The notes below the pieces were generated by a model. The model had not been told where the DNA came from. It ran no database searches and worked only from the letters and a program-made list of their open reading frames with translations. A stretch of 64,000 bases of DNA from Yamadazyma tenuis (Eukaryota > Ascomycota > Pichiomycetes > Serinales > Debaryomycetaceae), in the NCBI RefSeq assembly GCF_029203305.1, contig NC_089464.1, positions 186,001 through 250,000 of the forward strand, given 5' to 3'. Shown here piece after piece: positions 18,879 through 30,585 of this stretch. Positions within the stretch are counted from its first letter, which is position 1; each line of letters opens with the position of its first letter. The position numbers and the translations under genes are program-made.

Positions 18879-21800
18879 ATGGCTGACTTGAAGGAAAAAA
18901 GAACCTTCACAGACACGTCATCTTTGACAAAACTTATTACTCTGGACTCCAGTTTCGAACCATATAGGCTATCTATTGAGAAAGTTGCAGCCAGTTTTAA
19001 AATTGACCTTCAACAAGGTTTAACATCTCGCCAGGCTCAAGATACTCTTAATGACTTCGGTGCCAACACTTTGGGAGACGGTGATAAAATCAGCTACGCC
19101 AAGATCTTGGCTCATCAGGTGTTCAACGCAATGATTCTTGTATTGATAATTTCGATGATTATAGCCTTGGCGATTAAGGACTGGATATCTGGAGGGGTCA
19201 TAGGGTTTGTGGTATTTATCAACATCTCTGTGGGCTTTGTCCAGGAGTTAAAGGCCGAGAAAACCATGGGTTCTTTGAGGTCTTTATCATCTCCAACCGC
19301 TAGAGTCACTAGAGATGGGGACGATTCCACTATTCCTGCTGAAGAAGTGGTTCCAGGAGACATTGTCCACATTAAAGTTGGTGATACAGTTCCCGCAGAC
19401 TTGCGGTTGGTGGACTCGATGAACTTGGAAACAGATGAAGCTTTGTTAACGGGTGAATCTTTACCGGTTGCAAAAAACCATCAGGAAATGTACTCAGATA
19501 GCACTAAAGATGTTCCGGTTGGAGATAGATTGAACTTGGCTTATTCATCTTCGGTGGTTTCCAAGGGAAGGGGAACGGGTATTGTGGTTGCAACTGGTTT
19601 GCAGACCGAAATTGGAAAAATCGCTAGTTCCTTGAAGGGTGAGAGCACTATTATCAAAAAGGTTGATAAGTCTAATAACAGAACACCCAGAAAAAGAGAA
19701 TACCCTAAGGCATGGTCCCACACCATTTATAATGTTATTTGTAATGTTTTGGGGGTTAATGTCGGGACTCCGCTTCAAAGAAAGTTATCGTGGTTAGCTA
19801 TATTCCTCTTCTGGGTGGCAGTGATTTTCGCTATAGTGGTAATGGGATCCCAGAAGTTTATTGTAAACACTGAGGTGGCTATCTACGCCATTTGTGTGGC
19901 CTTGTCGATGATCCCGTCTGCCTTGATTGTGGTCTTAACCATAACCATGGCGGTGGGTGCCCAGGTCATGGTGAATAAGAATGTTATTGTGAGAAAATTA
20001 GATTCTTTGGAAGCCTTGGGCGGAATCAACGATATTTGTTCAGATAAAACCGGAACCTTGACAATGGGTAAAATGATTGCCAAGCAGGTTTGGATTCCGA
20101 ATGTGGGGACTTATCGTGTTGATAATTCGAATGAACCTTTCAACCCCACTGCCGGTGATGTTATGTTCGTCAAACACTCACCTTACTTCATCAAGGAATC
20201 TGATGAGGAAATAGATTTTAGAGATATGGATGCAAATATCCCCACCAACCTTCAAGATTGGCTTTTGACCGCTACTTTGGCCAATATTGCCGCCGTCAAC
20301 CAAGCAAAAGATGAACAAGACCAACTTGTGTGGAAAGCTCATGGGGATGCCACCGAAATTGCTATTCAGGTTTTCACCACCAGATTAAACTATCCCCGAG
20401 ATAAAATTGTTGAGAGTGGTTCTTACCACCACAAAGCCGAGTTCCCATTCGACTCCTCTATCAAAAGAATGTCTGCCGTTTATGAGAAAGATGGGTACAT
20501 GACTGCGTATACTAAGGGGGCTGTTGAAAGAGTTCTTGGTTGTTGTACCCACTGGTATGGACATCACAGGGACGAGCTAGCAACCACTACTTGGGACACT
20601 AAAGTACCAACCGAGTTGACCGAAGAAGACAAAAGCTTCATTGAAGACAACATGAATGCCCTCTCTTCTCAAGGGTTGAGAGTTTTGGCATTTGCAACCA
20701 AAAGCATTGATGACCTTGATACCTCCAACCGTGAAAAAGTTGAGTCAAATTTGATTTTCCAGGGCTTGATTGGGATCTATGATCCTCCAAGGCCAGAAAC
20801 GTCTGGGGCTGTCAAGGCTTGCCACCGAGCAGGAATTAATGTCCACATGTTGACTGGTGACCATCCGGGAACTGCGAAGGCCATTGCCCAGGAAGTTGGA
20901 ATTATCCCCCACAATCTTTACCACTATCTGGACGACGTTGTGAAAGCAATGGTTATGACCGCATCTGAATTTGATTCTCTTTCCGAAGAAGAAATCGACA
21001 ACTTACCGGTTTTGCCGTTGGTTATTGCAAGGTGCGCCCCGCAAACCAAGGTCAGAATGATAGATGCTCTTCACCGGAGAGGCAAGTTCTGTGCTATGAC
21101 AGGTGATGGAGTGAACGATTCACCTTCGTTAAAGAAGTCGGACGTTGGTATAGCAATGGGGCTCAATGGATCAGATGTTGCTAAAGATGCTTCGGATATT
21201 GTTTTGACAGATGATAATTTTGCATCCATTTTGAACGCGATCGAAGAAGGACGCAGAATGGCTGCGAATATCCAGAAGTTTGTGTTGCAATTACTTGCTG
21301 AAAACGTCGCCCAAGCGTTGTATTTGATGATTGGATTGGCATTTATTGACGAAAGTGGTTTCTCTGTATTTCCATTGTCTCCAGTAGAAGTTTTGTGGAT
21401 TTTGGTGGTTACTTCATGTTTCCCAGCCATGGGTTTGGGCCAGGAACGGGCCTCTGAAGACATTTTGGAACAACCTCCAAACAACACCATCTTCACTTGG
21501 GAAGTTATTATAGACATGATGGTGTATGGCTTCTGGATGGCAGTATCTTGTTTGTTGTGCTATGTGGTGATTCTGTTTGGAAAGGGAGATGGATACTTGG
21601 GGGTGAATTGTAATTCCACCTCTGCAGATTTGGCTGCTTGTGATTTGGTTTTCCGAGGAAGAGCTGCTTCTTTTGCAAACATGACTTGGTGTGCCTTGAT
21701 TTTGGCTTGGGAGTGTATTCACCCCGTTAATTCTTTGTTTTGTATGAGAGGAGACACAGACAATCCTTGGTGGAAGCAAACTGCCATTGATTTATGGGGA

Positions 21801-22100
21801 AACCAATTCTTATTCTGGTCGGTTTTCGCTGGAGTAGTGACAGTGTTCCCTGTGGTGTATATTCCTGTTATCAATGACAAGGTGTTTTTGCACAAGCCCA
21901 TTGGCTATGAATGGGGAGTAGCTGTTGGATTTTCAATATGTTTTCTCTTGGGAGCAGAAGCTTGGAAGTGGACTAAAAGAGTCTACAAGAGAAGACAGCA
22001 AAAGAAGGTGCAAAACCCTGAATATGAGTTAGAGAGAAATGATCCGTTCCATAGATATGCTTCGTTTTCGAGGTCTAACACCGTAGAAGTTAGAATCTAG
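18879..22100 (+). CDS. ENA1: P-type Na+/K+ exporting ATPase (ENA family, type IID)
   Basis: Plasma-membrane pump that exports Na+, Li+ (and K+) at high salt or alkaline pH. Start ATG at 18879 (MADLKEKRTF); the open frame extends upstream only from a GTG. Visible landmarks, numbered from this Met: cation-ATPase N-terminal region with FGANTLGDGDKI, paired TM1-2, TGES actuator motif at 191-194, PSALIVVLTITMAVGA in TM4, phosphorylated Asp 389 in DICSDKTGTLTMGK, KGAVERVL nucleotide-binding region, MLTGDHPGTAKAIAQEVGI, and the TGDGVND hinge at 741-747. The C-terminal membrane bundle includes NQFLFWSVFAGV and INDKVFLHKPIGYEWG, as in yeast Ena1. Length 1073 fits the family. A CTG codon at 20928 sits where yeast Ena1 has Ser (NLYHYS), supporting serine decoding. 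Only one copy lies in this window, unlike the tandem array of S. cerevisiae. It ends only 18 bp from the convergent phosphatase gene. Confidence 0.95.
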   Translation: MADLKEKRTFTDTSSLTKLITLDSSFEPYRLSIEKVAASFKIDLQQGLTSRQAQDTLNDFGANTLGDGDKISYAKILAHQVFNAMILVLIISMIIALAIKDWISGGVIGFVVFINISVGFVQELKAEKTMGSLRSLSSPTARVTRDGDDSTIPAEEVVPGDIVHIKVGDTVPADLRLVDSMNLETDEALLTGESLPVAKNHQEMYSDSTKDVPVGDRLNLAYSSSVVSKGRGTGIVVATGLQTEIGKIASSLKGESTIIKKVDKSNNRTPRKREYPKAWSHTIYNVICNVLGVNVGTPLQRKLSWLAIFLFWVAVIFAIVVMGSQKFIVNTEVAIYAICVALSMIPSALIVVLTITMAVGAQVMVNKNVIVRKLDSLEALGGINDICSDKTGTLTMGKMIAKQVWIPNVGTYRVDNSNEPFNPTAGDVMFVKHSPYFIKESDEEIDFRDMDANIPTNLQDWLLTATLANIAAVNQAKDEQDQLVWKAHGDATEIAIQVFTTRLNYPRDKIVESGSYHHKAEFPFDSSIKRMSAVYEKDGYMTAYTKGAVERVLGCCTHWYGHHRDELATTTWDTKVPTELTEEDKSFIEDNMNALSSQGLRVLAFATKSIDDLDTSNREKVESNLIFQGLIGIYDPPRPETSGAVKACHRAGINVHMLTGDHPGTAKAIAQEVGIIPHNLYHYLDDVVKAMVMTASEFDSLSEEEIDNLPVLPLVIARCAPQTKVRMIDALHRRGKFCAMTGDGVNDSPSLKKSDVGIAMGLNGSDVAKDASDIVLTDDNFASILNAIEEGRRMAANIQKFVLQLLAENVAQALYLMIGLAFIDESGFSVFPLSPVEVLWILVVTSCFPAMGLGQERASEDILEQPPNNTIFTWEVIIDMMVYGFWMAVSCLLCYVVILFGKGDGYLGVNCNSTSADLAACDLVFRGRAASFANMTWCALILAWECIHPVNSLFCMRGDTDNPWWKQTAIDLWGNQFLFWSVFAGVVTVFPVVYIPVINDKVFLHKPIGYEWGVAVGFSICFLLGAEAWKWTKRVYKRRQQKKVQNPEYELERNDPFHRYASFSRSNTVEVRI

Positions 22101-22118
22101 TTAAAAATATATTAAATC

Positions 22119-22799
22119 TTATCGCAACAACTGATTGTTAACCTTCAAATCAGCACCTAGATGTGTGGTATCACCAAATGCCTGGATAAGTCCTTCACCA
22201 GTCGCCTTGTCTAAGTCTATCACTGAAACGGAGGTGTTGAAGGGGACCCTCAAGTCCTCGGGCAACAACTTTGTGTTCATTTTATAGTGTTTATCTTTGT
22301 ATAAGTGATTAAAAAATTGGATTAAAACTCCTCCGTGAGTACAAACCCCAACGTTCTTGTTACCTCTAATTATGGCTTCTTTTAAAATGGTGTCGAACTC
22401 CTTGTTGACTCTCTCGAGCAATTTTTCTGACGTTTCACCCATATTTCTAAACCCATCACCATACTGCGCGAGAGCATCTTTGATGTACATGCCTTGAACC
22501 TTACCCATTTCCCGTTCTCTCAAGTTGTAGGTGGTACGGAAATCATCAAGGTCCTGGTACTTGATGATTTCCTTGGTGGTCTTGATACATCTGATCAAAT
22601 CAGAAGATACAAAGTGATCAAATTTCACAATCTTGAGCATCTGACCTACTTTATCGGCCTGATCTTCGCCCGTGGCATTGATATCGACATCGACGTGGCC
22701 CTGGAGAATCTTCTTGAGGTTGTGATCCGTCTGGCCGTGTCTAATGAAAAATATTCGGAGAACCTTATCGTCCGTGTTAGGTTCTATGCTCACAGTCAT
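22119..22799 (-). CDS. Histidine-phosphatase family protein (phosphoglycerate mutase-like, YOR283W type)
   Basis: Broad-specificity phosphatase of the phosphoglycerate mutase superfamily; the substrate is unknown. Motifs seen: the catalytic RHG triad FFIRHGQTDHN near the start, the second-helix SSDLIRCIKTT, the acid-base LREREMGKVQG (Glu), and the second active-site His in GVCTHGGVLIQFF. ATG at 22797-22799 (MTVSIEPNTDDK) gives 226 residues, close to S. cerevisiae Yor283w (230). An upstream in-frame ATG at 22881-22883 would add 28 residues that do not resemble the family, and beyond it only a GTG is available. It is convergent with ENA, with 18 bp between stop codons. Confidence 0.85.
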   Translation of the reverse strand: MTVSIEPNTDDKVLRIFFIRHGQTDHNLKKILQGHVDVDINATGEDQADKVGQMLKIVKFDHFVSSDLIRCIKTTKEIIKYQDLDDFRTTYNLREREMGKVQGMYIKDALAQYGDGFRNMGETSEKLLERVNKEFDTILKEAIIRGNKNVGVCTHGGVLIQFFNHLYKDKHYKMNTKLLPEDLRVPFNTSVSVIDLDKATGEGLIQAFGDTTHLGADLKVNNQLLR

Positions 22800-23473
22800 C
22801 TGATAAACGTGAATTTTGTTTTTCCTTGGTGCACTGATAACAATATGAGCATCCGGTGTGGATACACGACTATAAAAAAGCATTAAGGGAGATGAATATA
22901 TTGGCACTGTCTTTTTATGGAGAGATTAGGGTACCAGCTGGGCCCTCTTGTGGAATATTACTACCATACTTAGTAGGGTCTGAGATGCGAGATGCCAGGT
23001 TAGTTTCGGTAATGTAAAGCCAAAACTGTTGGCTCCAAGGCACACATATGGTTCTAAATAGCGTATATTATCAGTACTCTCTGGCCCCGTGTCTTCTCAG
23101 GTTCGTTTGTGGCACATTATTACTCATGCTATTGGACTGCAAAAATTTACAAAATTGAATGATATGTGTATCACCATTATTTGTGTCCTGCATGGCGCTA
23201 CCGCAACGATTTAATTATTCAATCATGGCGTGTGCGTACCATGTTCTCCATCCGCACACTCGCCTTTTTCCAATCGGTAACTTGTTTGGCAACAGTTCCT
23301 CTTTTGTTAGTGCATTTAAACACAGTAATCGTGGCGAATAATTGAATAACCGTTGGATTTGTGCAACCACCCCGCTTTCCCAATAGCCATATACGCGTCC
23401 ATCGACTTGTATTTCTGCACCCATCCGCTATTCATATCCACCACAAAAGTTTCCAACACCTCATCCATAAATC
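22800..23473. other. Divergent promoter between phosphatase gene and VPS74
   Basis: About 670 bp with no convincing gene. TTATTCAAT (about 23213-23221) and its inverted partner ATTGAATAA (about 23340-23348) flank a 120-bp segment; this 9-bp match is weak. No tRNA A/B boxes were found. Confidence 0.4.
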
Positions 23474-24514
23474 ATGTCGTCTGAAGGTTTACAAAGACGT
23501 CGTGGAGGTAAATCCAACGTCGCCAGCACCACATCCGCTCCCGCCAGCAAGCCCCGGTCGTCCAACTCTTTCGACAACGAAGAAGCTGAAGCCATACAAA
23601 ATGATCATAAAATTGGAATCGATGATCGGGATATCCAAGACCGTAGACAATTAAAAGTTCCATTACTCACATTGATGGAGGAAGTTCTTTTGATTGGACT
23701 AAAGGACAAAGAAGGGTATCTTTCTTTCTGGAACGATAACATCAGTTATGCTTTAAGAGGATGCATTTTGTTGGAGTTGGCATTTAGAAAGAAAATCACC
23801 TTGGTCAATGATCCTGCCAGACGTCGATTCGAGTTGGCCGACCGATTGGTTGAAGTGATTGACACAGAACCTACCGGCGAGGTTTTGCTCGATGAGGCAT
23901 TACAAATCATGAAGAATGATGACTCTCATTTATCTGTCACCAACTGGATAGACTTATTATCAGGTGAAACTTGGAACTTGATGAAAATCAACTATCAATT
24001 GAAGCAGGTCAGAGAAAGATTGGCCAAAGGGTTGGTTGACAAAGGAATCTTACGAACCGAACGTAAGAATTTTTTCCTCTTCGATATGGCCACTCATCCG
24101 GTTGCTGATAAATTGTCTAAAGAGTTTATCAAGACCAGAATCTTGTGCCTTCTAGGCTCAAGAAACATCGATATTGACCAGATTTGCAACGATCAGTTCC
24201 CAACTGATACTTCTTTTAAGTTGTTAAGATCTATCGCCTTGGTTAGTGGTTCTTATGCTGCTAACGTTTTGGAAAACGTTTTGTTGTCGTTGAACTATAG
24301 CAAAAGAGACCAGGCATTTGCCAGAGCCGATGAGTTGTTGAACGATTTCTCTGACTTTCCATTCAACACCTCTCATGCCAGTCCTCTTGGAATTGGTTTA
24401 AACTTGGGTCAAGAAGTCACTACAGAAATAGAAAAGGATGCTTCAAGTGAGTTACAATTAGAATTGATTGCTGCCGTTTTGAGTGTGTTTGCAAAAATGG
24501 ATTCCATTTTATAA
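23474..24514 (+). CDS. VPS74: Vps74/GOLPH3, PI4P-binding Golgi glycosyltransferase sorter
   Basis: Peripheral Golgi protein that binds PI4P and the cytosolic tails of mannosyltransferases, linking them to COPI for retention. The N-terminal 57 residues are disordered with an RRR cluster (8-10) used for coatomer binding in yeast Vps74. The folded GPP34 domain runs about 60-346: [33 protein letters not shown] contains the Trp (86) and Arg (95) of the PI4P pocket, followed by [11 protein letters not shown] and [17 protein letters not shown]. The length of 346 equals the yeast protein. ATG at 23474 is in good context. Its stop lies 24 bp from that of the convergent CHT4. Confidence 0.96.
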   Translation: MSSEGLQRRRGGKSNVASTTSAPASKPRSSNSFDNEEAEAIQNDHKIGIDDRDIQDRRQLKVPLLTLMEEVLLIGLKDKEGYLSFWNDNISYALRGCILLELAFRKKITLVNDPARRRFELADRLVEVIDTEPTGEVLLDEALQIMKNDDSHLSVTNWIDLLSGETWNLMKINYQLKQVRERLAKGLVDKGILRTERKNFFLFDMATHPVADKLSKEFIKTRILCLLGSRNIDIDQICNDQFPTDTSFKLLRSIALVSGSYAANVLENVLLSLNYSKRDQAFARADELLNDFSDFPFNTSHASPLGIGLNLGQEVTTEIEKDASSELQLELIAAVLSVFAKMDSIL

Positions 24515-24538
24515 TATGTACATTTAGTTCAATTCACA

Positions 24539-25702
24539 TCAATGAGTAGAAGTGCTATTCAGGTGTCGTAACATCTCCAGAAATGTCCGAATCAACTCAC
24601 CATGCTTATCACCGGCTGAGTCCCAATAAAACCCTCCTGCAAGCCCTCTGCTTGAAACCTGGACTGCCTTCACTTTGGCACTATCGACATTATCGTAAGT
24701 AACGAGGGTTTTGGTGGTGGGGTCATAACAATACGCTCCAACTTTTCTGGGATCAAATACCTCTTTCGAATGGTTCAATGGCAACTTAGCGTACTCGATG
24801 ATTCCTTCATCAGAGAATTTCTGCTTATCAAATGACTGTCCGATTCCAGGAACTTCTACTCCTCCAAACTTTCGACCATATAAAGGCATCCCAAGCATAA
24901 GCTTATTGGCAGCCACTCCTCGAGATCCGTACGACTTCAACGCGACGTCAGCACACAAATCGGTGTCTCCATTAGCCCCAAAAAGATTGGAGTGAAACCC
25001 GGTTTTTTGGGACCAAGAATATCCTGTAAAGTCATAGCACATCACATTCCAGTAGTCAAGCAGGTTATCCATACGCTTGACATCAAGGTGCCGTATGTAC
25101 TCCTCCAGCCCCGGCACCGCGGCCGTTATCAACAAGCTGGGGGAGATTTCACAGAACTTCTCTCGCAACGTCTCCAAAAGACGACAGTACAATTGGCCTT
25201 GTGCAGCAGTTTTAGGGTATTCCCAGTCAATATCAACTCCGTCAAACCCATGTTCGATTACCAACTTAGCACATTGTGATGCAAAAGTGTCGAGCTTCCG
25301 AGCATCATGCGTAATAGCTTCAAATGTGTGGTCGTATCCCCATCCGCCAATGGAAAACATTATCTTCAACTGTGGGTGCAACTGCTTGATCTGCCTCAAC
25401 TGGGCCACAAGGCCATGTACCTTCTTTGATGGGTCAAGTGGTGATGGGAGCGGGACTTCCACATCCGCCCACGTATCCAGGAACGAGACGCTCCCCGTAT
25501 TGGTGTCTATCAGAAGAAATGCATAGTAAAGGTGGTTTACCCACTGCCAGTCTATATCGGTTGGGAAGTGGTTTCTTTCATAAATGGACCAGTTGGAGAA
25601 GTAGACCCCCGTGATTCCCTCGCCATGGGGGTTGCTTTCGGCATGGGTGTGCTTGTTATGAGACGGACTTCTGTTTAGTGCATGAGAAAGCTTTCCAAAC
25701 AT
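24539..25702 (-). CDS. CHT4: Family 18 chitinase without secretion signal (Cht4/Cts2 type)
   Basis: Glycoside hydrolase family 18 enzyme that cleaves chitin; the sporulation-type Cts2/Cht4 group. The catalytic motif DGVDIDWEYP carries the acid Glu 161, preceded by SIGGWGYDHTFE (substrate strand 3) and followed by YWNVMCYDFTGYSW, MLGMPLYGRKF and GGFYWDSAGDK with the conserved Trp. There is no signal peptide: the N-terminus is MFGKLSHALNRSPSHNKH, so it is probably intracellular or unconventionally secreted. Start ATG at 25700-25702 gives 387 residues, matching Candida Cht4; the frame upstream opens only from a GTG. It shares a 318-bp divergent region with UBP14. Confidence 0.92.
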   Translation of the reverse strand: MFGKLSHALNRSPSHNKHTHAESNPHGEGITGVYFSNWSIYERNHFPTDIDWQWVNHLYYAFLLIDTNTGSVSFLDTWADVEVPLPSPLDPSKKVHGLVAQLRQIKQLHPQLKIMFSIGGWGYDHTFEAITHDARKLDTFASQCAKLVIEHGFDGVDIDWEYPKTAAQGQLYCRLLETLREKFCEISPSLLITAAVPGLEEYIRHLDVKRMDNLLDYWNVMCYDFTGYSWSQKTGFHSNLFGANGDTDLCADVALKSYGSRGVAANKLMLGMPLYGRKFGGVEVPGIGQSFDKQKFSDEGIIEYAKLPLNHSKEVFDPRKVGAYCYDPTTKTLVTYDNVDSAKVKAVQVSSRGLAGGFYWDSAGDKHGELIRTFLEMLRHLNSTSTH

Positions 25703-26020
25703 GTTTGTGGAAAAAAACCTTTTGTGTTTGCAGCATAATTTATATGTCGCGATTCGGCACGAGAGGAAGAAGAGGCACAATTGATGATCAGTTCTGTTGA
25801 GCGGGAATTTCACGAAAGTGTGCTGGAACCGGTAACTACAGGTAATTTAATGTATTTGTGGTCGACTCGGATTGCACTGGCCTGGACCTGCCGTGGTGTT
25901 TGTGGGTCCCTCAACCGGTAATATGGTGCCTAGCGATGCCGCCTAGCGATGCTGCTGCCGCATTTTCGCACTCTTTGGAAAACGATTTGGCTCGAGAAAC
26001 TCCAAACTACCATCAAAACT
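25703..26020. other. Divergent promoter CHT4-UBP14
   Basis: 318 bp. It contains an 11-bp direct repeat CCTAGCGATGC at 25929-25939 and 25942-25952, and an upstream ATG at 25949 in frame with UBP14. Nothing else was recognised. Confidence 0.45.
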
Positions 26021-28396
26021 ATGTCGTATGGCCATTTGTCAACTCGTGAAGCGTCTTTCCCAGCCGCTGTTTCTCCAGGAACAGTGGTTTACAAGGATGA
26101 TTGCATGTACAACTTTGATACCGCCGAAAACAATTCTGTTGGACTCGATGTGTGCTTATCTTGCTACAAAGCGTACTCCAGGAGTCATGTTGATTATACA
26201 AAACAACACACTCGTGACTCGAACCACGACTTGTTTCTCAACATCATCAAAAGATTGAAGCCATTGCAAGAACGAGAACGCTCAGTCACAGGTAATGGTT
26301 CTGTTAACGACGATGGCAACGAACGACAGGCTAAAATCGCTAAACTCGAAATCAAGGAATTCAAAGAAGAAGAGCTCTACGACATCTTCTATTCCATTTA
26401 CTCCTCCACCGAGAATCTTCTGGTGCCTCTTAATGAAACTCCCGCCAAGTTCCAACTGTTGGCAAATAGCATTATATCAGCTAACTCATCGAATCGTCAG
26501 GAAGAGATCAAGGCCTGGGAGCAAGAAATTCTTCCTTGTGAGCATTCAATTGAAGTAGAGCAGTTTCCTAACGATGCGTTGGATATCTCCAAGTGTCTGC
26601 AGTGTCTGTTGGTCGAAAACTTGTGGATCTGTCTTCACTGTGGAGCTTTGGGGTGTGGAAGACAACAGTTTGGTTCGACGATTCCCGGGAACTCTCACGC
26701 GTTGAAGCACTTTGAGGACGTCGGGCATCCTGTGGCAGTCAAGTTGGGATCGTTATCGGCGACTGAAAAGGACAATTACGATGCTTACTGCTATAAATGT
26801 AATGACGAAGTGAAAGTCCCCAATTTAGTGCTGAATCTCCAAAAATACGGAATTGACTTGGACAGTACCGTCAAAACTGAGAAGAACCTAACTGAAATCA
26901 ACTTGGATCAAAATATGAACTGGGAATTCCAACTTGATGGTAAGAATGGAGAAAAGTTAAAGCCGATTTTCGGATCCAATTTCACAGGGTTGACGAACCT
27001 AGGAAACTCCTGCTACTTAAACTCGGTGGTGCAAGCCTTATTCCATTTGCAACCGTATTTACTCTACTTCAAGAACCAAAAGTTCCCTAGCTACGAAAAG
27101 GTCCCCAATCCTTCCAAGGACTTATTGAGTCAGCTTCTCAAGGTCCACGATGGTCTTGTTTCTGGAAGGTACTCAAAGCCTGGAAATTCAAAAGGTGAAG
27201 ATTATCAGTTGGGGATCAAGCCCATGGCATTCAAGTCGTTGGTGGGTGAAGACCACGAAGAGTTTAAAACTAACAGACAACAAGATGCTTTTGAGTTCTT
27301 GACCTACTTGCTTGACAAGATCGATAAGCAATTCGGATTCGAGGTCAATGAGTCATTCAAGTTCCTCATGACTAACAAGCTCTTATGTGGTGAATGTTTT
27401 TCAGGCAAGGCATCTGATGAGCTTGTGGATAATTTATCGGTGAACGTAGAAGACGAGGTTGTTAGTACTGATGAAGAAGGTAACAAGGTTTTCAAAAAAG
27501 TCAATATGTTGGACTGCATTAGGAACTACTGTGCTGATGAAGTCATTGAAGGATACAGGTGTGAAGTTTGTGATAAGCCCACGGAAGCGGTGAAGTCTTG
27601 TGGATTCAAATCGTTTCCCGAAGTTTTGATCCTCAATGCCAAACGAATCAAGTTGGAGAACTGGGTCCCCGTCAAGATTGATGTGCCTATTGATATTCCA
27701 TATGAGCTCGATCTCAATGGTTTCAAAGTTGAACTTGATGATACCTTCAAAGTGGACAAATCTGAACCGGCCAAATTTACTGCCAACGAGGAGATTTTGA
27801 ACAATCTTCTTCAAATGGGATTTCCTGAGCCCCGGTGCATCAAGGCCCTTTACACCACCGGTAACAGTAATCTCGATGATGCCATGAACTGGATATTTGC
27901 CCATATGGAAGATGAAGATATCGATGTGCCCCTAGAGATAGACTCGGCTCCAACCACGGCGGTGGTCGTCTCGGACGAGCTGGTGAACAACTTGACGGCC
28001 ATGGGATTCTCGGCCAAACTCGCCAATAAGGCCTTGGTGGTGAACAATAATGATGCCAATGCCGCAGTGGAGTGGCTTTTCAATAACCCTGACGACGATG
28101 GAGAAATCGTGGAGACCACCACACCAGTCGACTTAAACCAGCAGAGGCAGCGGCTCGCGGCGAAGCTCGAGGAGGATGCCGAGACGGGCCAGTCAGGCTC
28201 TTACAAAATCAAAGCGGTTGTTTGTCACAAAGGAACCTCACCGCACACGGGCCATTATGTGGTTTACATCCGACAAACGGTTGGAGATGCAGAAAAATGG
28301 GTGCTCTACAATGACGAAAAAGTGGTGGAATGCGATGATTCTAGTGTTGAAGGCATCGAAACCAACGGGTATATCTATGTGTTTGAGAGAATTTAA
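26021..28396 (+). CDS. UBP14: Ubiquitin-specific protease Ubp14 (USP5/isopeptidase T)
   Basis: Disassembles free polyubiquitin chains and so keeps the proteasome clear. From ATG 26021 (MSYGHLSTREA; 791 residues, yeast Ubp14 has 781): a variant N-terminal zinc finger (CMYNF...VCLSCYKAYSRSHV), the ZnF-UBP domain about 170-245 (CEHS, CLHCGALGCGRQQFG, NSHALKHFEDVGHPVAVKLG), the catalytic Cys box GLTNLGNSCYLNSVVQALF with Cys 331, QQDAFEFLTYLLDKID, two UBA domains inserted at about 588-630 and 650-690 (LLQMGFPEPRCIKAL, LTAMGFSAKLANKAL), and the His box SPHTGHYVVYI with His 745. The frame continues to an ATG at 25949, adding 24 unconserved residues. Two CTG codons at 26597 and 26606 fall at polar positions of the zinc finger. 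Confidence 0.95.
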   Translation: MSYGHLSTREASFPAAVSPGTVVYKDDCMYNFDTAENNSVGLDVCLSCYKAYSRSHVDYTKQHTRDSNHDLFLNIIKRLKPLQERERSVTGNGSVNDDGNERQAKIAKLEIKEFKEEELYDIFYSIYSSTENLLVPLNETPAKFQLLANSIISANSSNRQEEIKAWEQEILPCEHSIEVEQFPNDALDISKCLQCLLVENLWICLHCGALGCGRQQFGSTIPGNSHALKHFEDVGHPVAVKLGSLSATEKDNYDAYCYKCNDEVKVPNLVLNLQKYGIDLDSTVKTEKNLTEINLDQNMNWEFQLDGKNGEKLKPIFGSNFTGLTNLGNSCYLNSVVQALFHLQPYLLYFKNQKFPSYEKVPNPSKDLLSQLLKVHDGLVSGRYSKPGNSKGEDYQLGIKPMAFKSLVGEDHEEFKTNRQQDAFEFLTYLLDKIDKQFGFEVNESFKFLMTNKLLCGECFSGKASDELVDNLSVNVEDEVVSTDEEGNKVFKKVNMLDCIRNYCADEVIEGYRCEVCDKPTEAVKSCGFKSFPEVLILNAKRIKLENWVPVKIDVPIDIPYELDLNGFKVELDDTFKVDKSEPAKFTANEEILNNLLQMGFPEPRCIKALYTTGNSNLDDAMNWIFAHMEDEDIDVPLEIDSAPTTAVVVSDELVNNLTAMGFSAKLANKALVVNNNDANAAVEWLFNNPDDDGEIVETTTPVDLNQQRQRLAAKLEEDAETGQSGSYKIKAVVCHKGTSPHTGHYVVYIRQTVGDAEKWVLYNDEKVVECDDSSVEGIETNGYIYVFERI

Positions 28397-28538
28397 AGCA
28401 TGGTATGTTTTGTATGTCGTCAATACACAGAGCGGTGCTGGGGCGCGCACCCAGGCAAAGGGTCCACCGTGCCGTGCCAATAGCCATTAAAAGTGCTGCG
28501 ATGCCCTCTCCTGCACATAGTCCCCATAGTTTCTGGTG

Positions 28539-28545
28539 TTACTCA
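28539..28545 (+). promoter_or_regulatory. Gcn4-like site upstream of ARO3
   Basis: TTACTCA differs by one base from the Gcn4 consensus TGACTCA and lies about 100 bp before the ARO3 start. ARO3 is under general amino-acid control in S. cerevisiae; a single near-match is weak evidence. Confidence 0.25.
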
Positions 28546-28610
28546 TTTTTGCGTCGACAGAATATCACCACAAATCTTTTTTCAGCAAGTTGCAGCTAAG
28601 TCCACTTTGA

Positions 28611-29849
<1,239 letters not shown>

Positions 29850-30585
29850 TTACATGTATATGTTTGTATATACGGGCAAAAACTGTTACACGACTGGAGT
29901 TTGTGGAACATGCACAAACTTTGATGAAAGCTTTCGCAAACCCAGTGTTCCTTAAAGGTGCGGTGGTGTACGGCATCGTCACCGAGGGGCCAGTCTGAAA
30001 CCGGTCCATGTCAAGCTTTCTCAGCACCAAAGTTTGTAGCATATGCAGTCAACACTCTGTACAGTCAAGAAGACGACTTTTTCAGGTCCTCAACTAGGTG
30101 TGCTGTTAATAGAATATGACCCATCACAATCATAGCAACAATGTTGGGATATGTTACGGCCTAGAAGGCGTCTTGAAAAGCATTTATCTCAAGACTGCTG
30201 ATAAATGCGTGGAGTTTTAAGCCCCGACAGAACCGGGTTTATTGAGATAAGTAAAAATTTTGCACATCCTGATTACAAAAAATACCCGCTGTTCAATAGC
30301 CAACCAGAGGTCCACGCCTCGCTGTATTATTCCCTGTAAAGGCGATCTCCCTCTGTATTTATTAAAATGAAAAGTGTTCAAAATACAGTGCTAGGGGCGT
30401 TATTTCCATGAATGTGTCCCGATTAAGCGTATTTTTGACCCACAGTGCAGTCAATAGGATGATCTTGTAGTTTAAATAATAATTGGTTCGTAAATGGAGT
30501 TTCCAGTGATCGCCTCTCATGATTATTAAGGTGGCTAAATCCTGGTGATTGAGGAGTTTTCTACATTATCCTTCAAGCTTTTCAT
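29850..30585. other. ARO3-adhesin intergenic region
   Basis: About 740 bp. No gene or RNA recognised. AT-rich near the adhesin (TTTAAATAATAATT around 30471-30484). The bases just before the adhesin ATG encode, in frame, a hydrophobic stretch preceded by a stop (TGA 30550-30552); see the adhesin entry. Confidence 0.45.
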
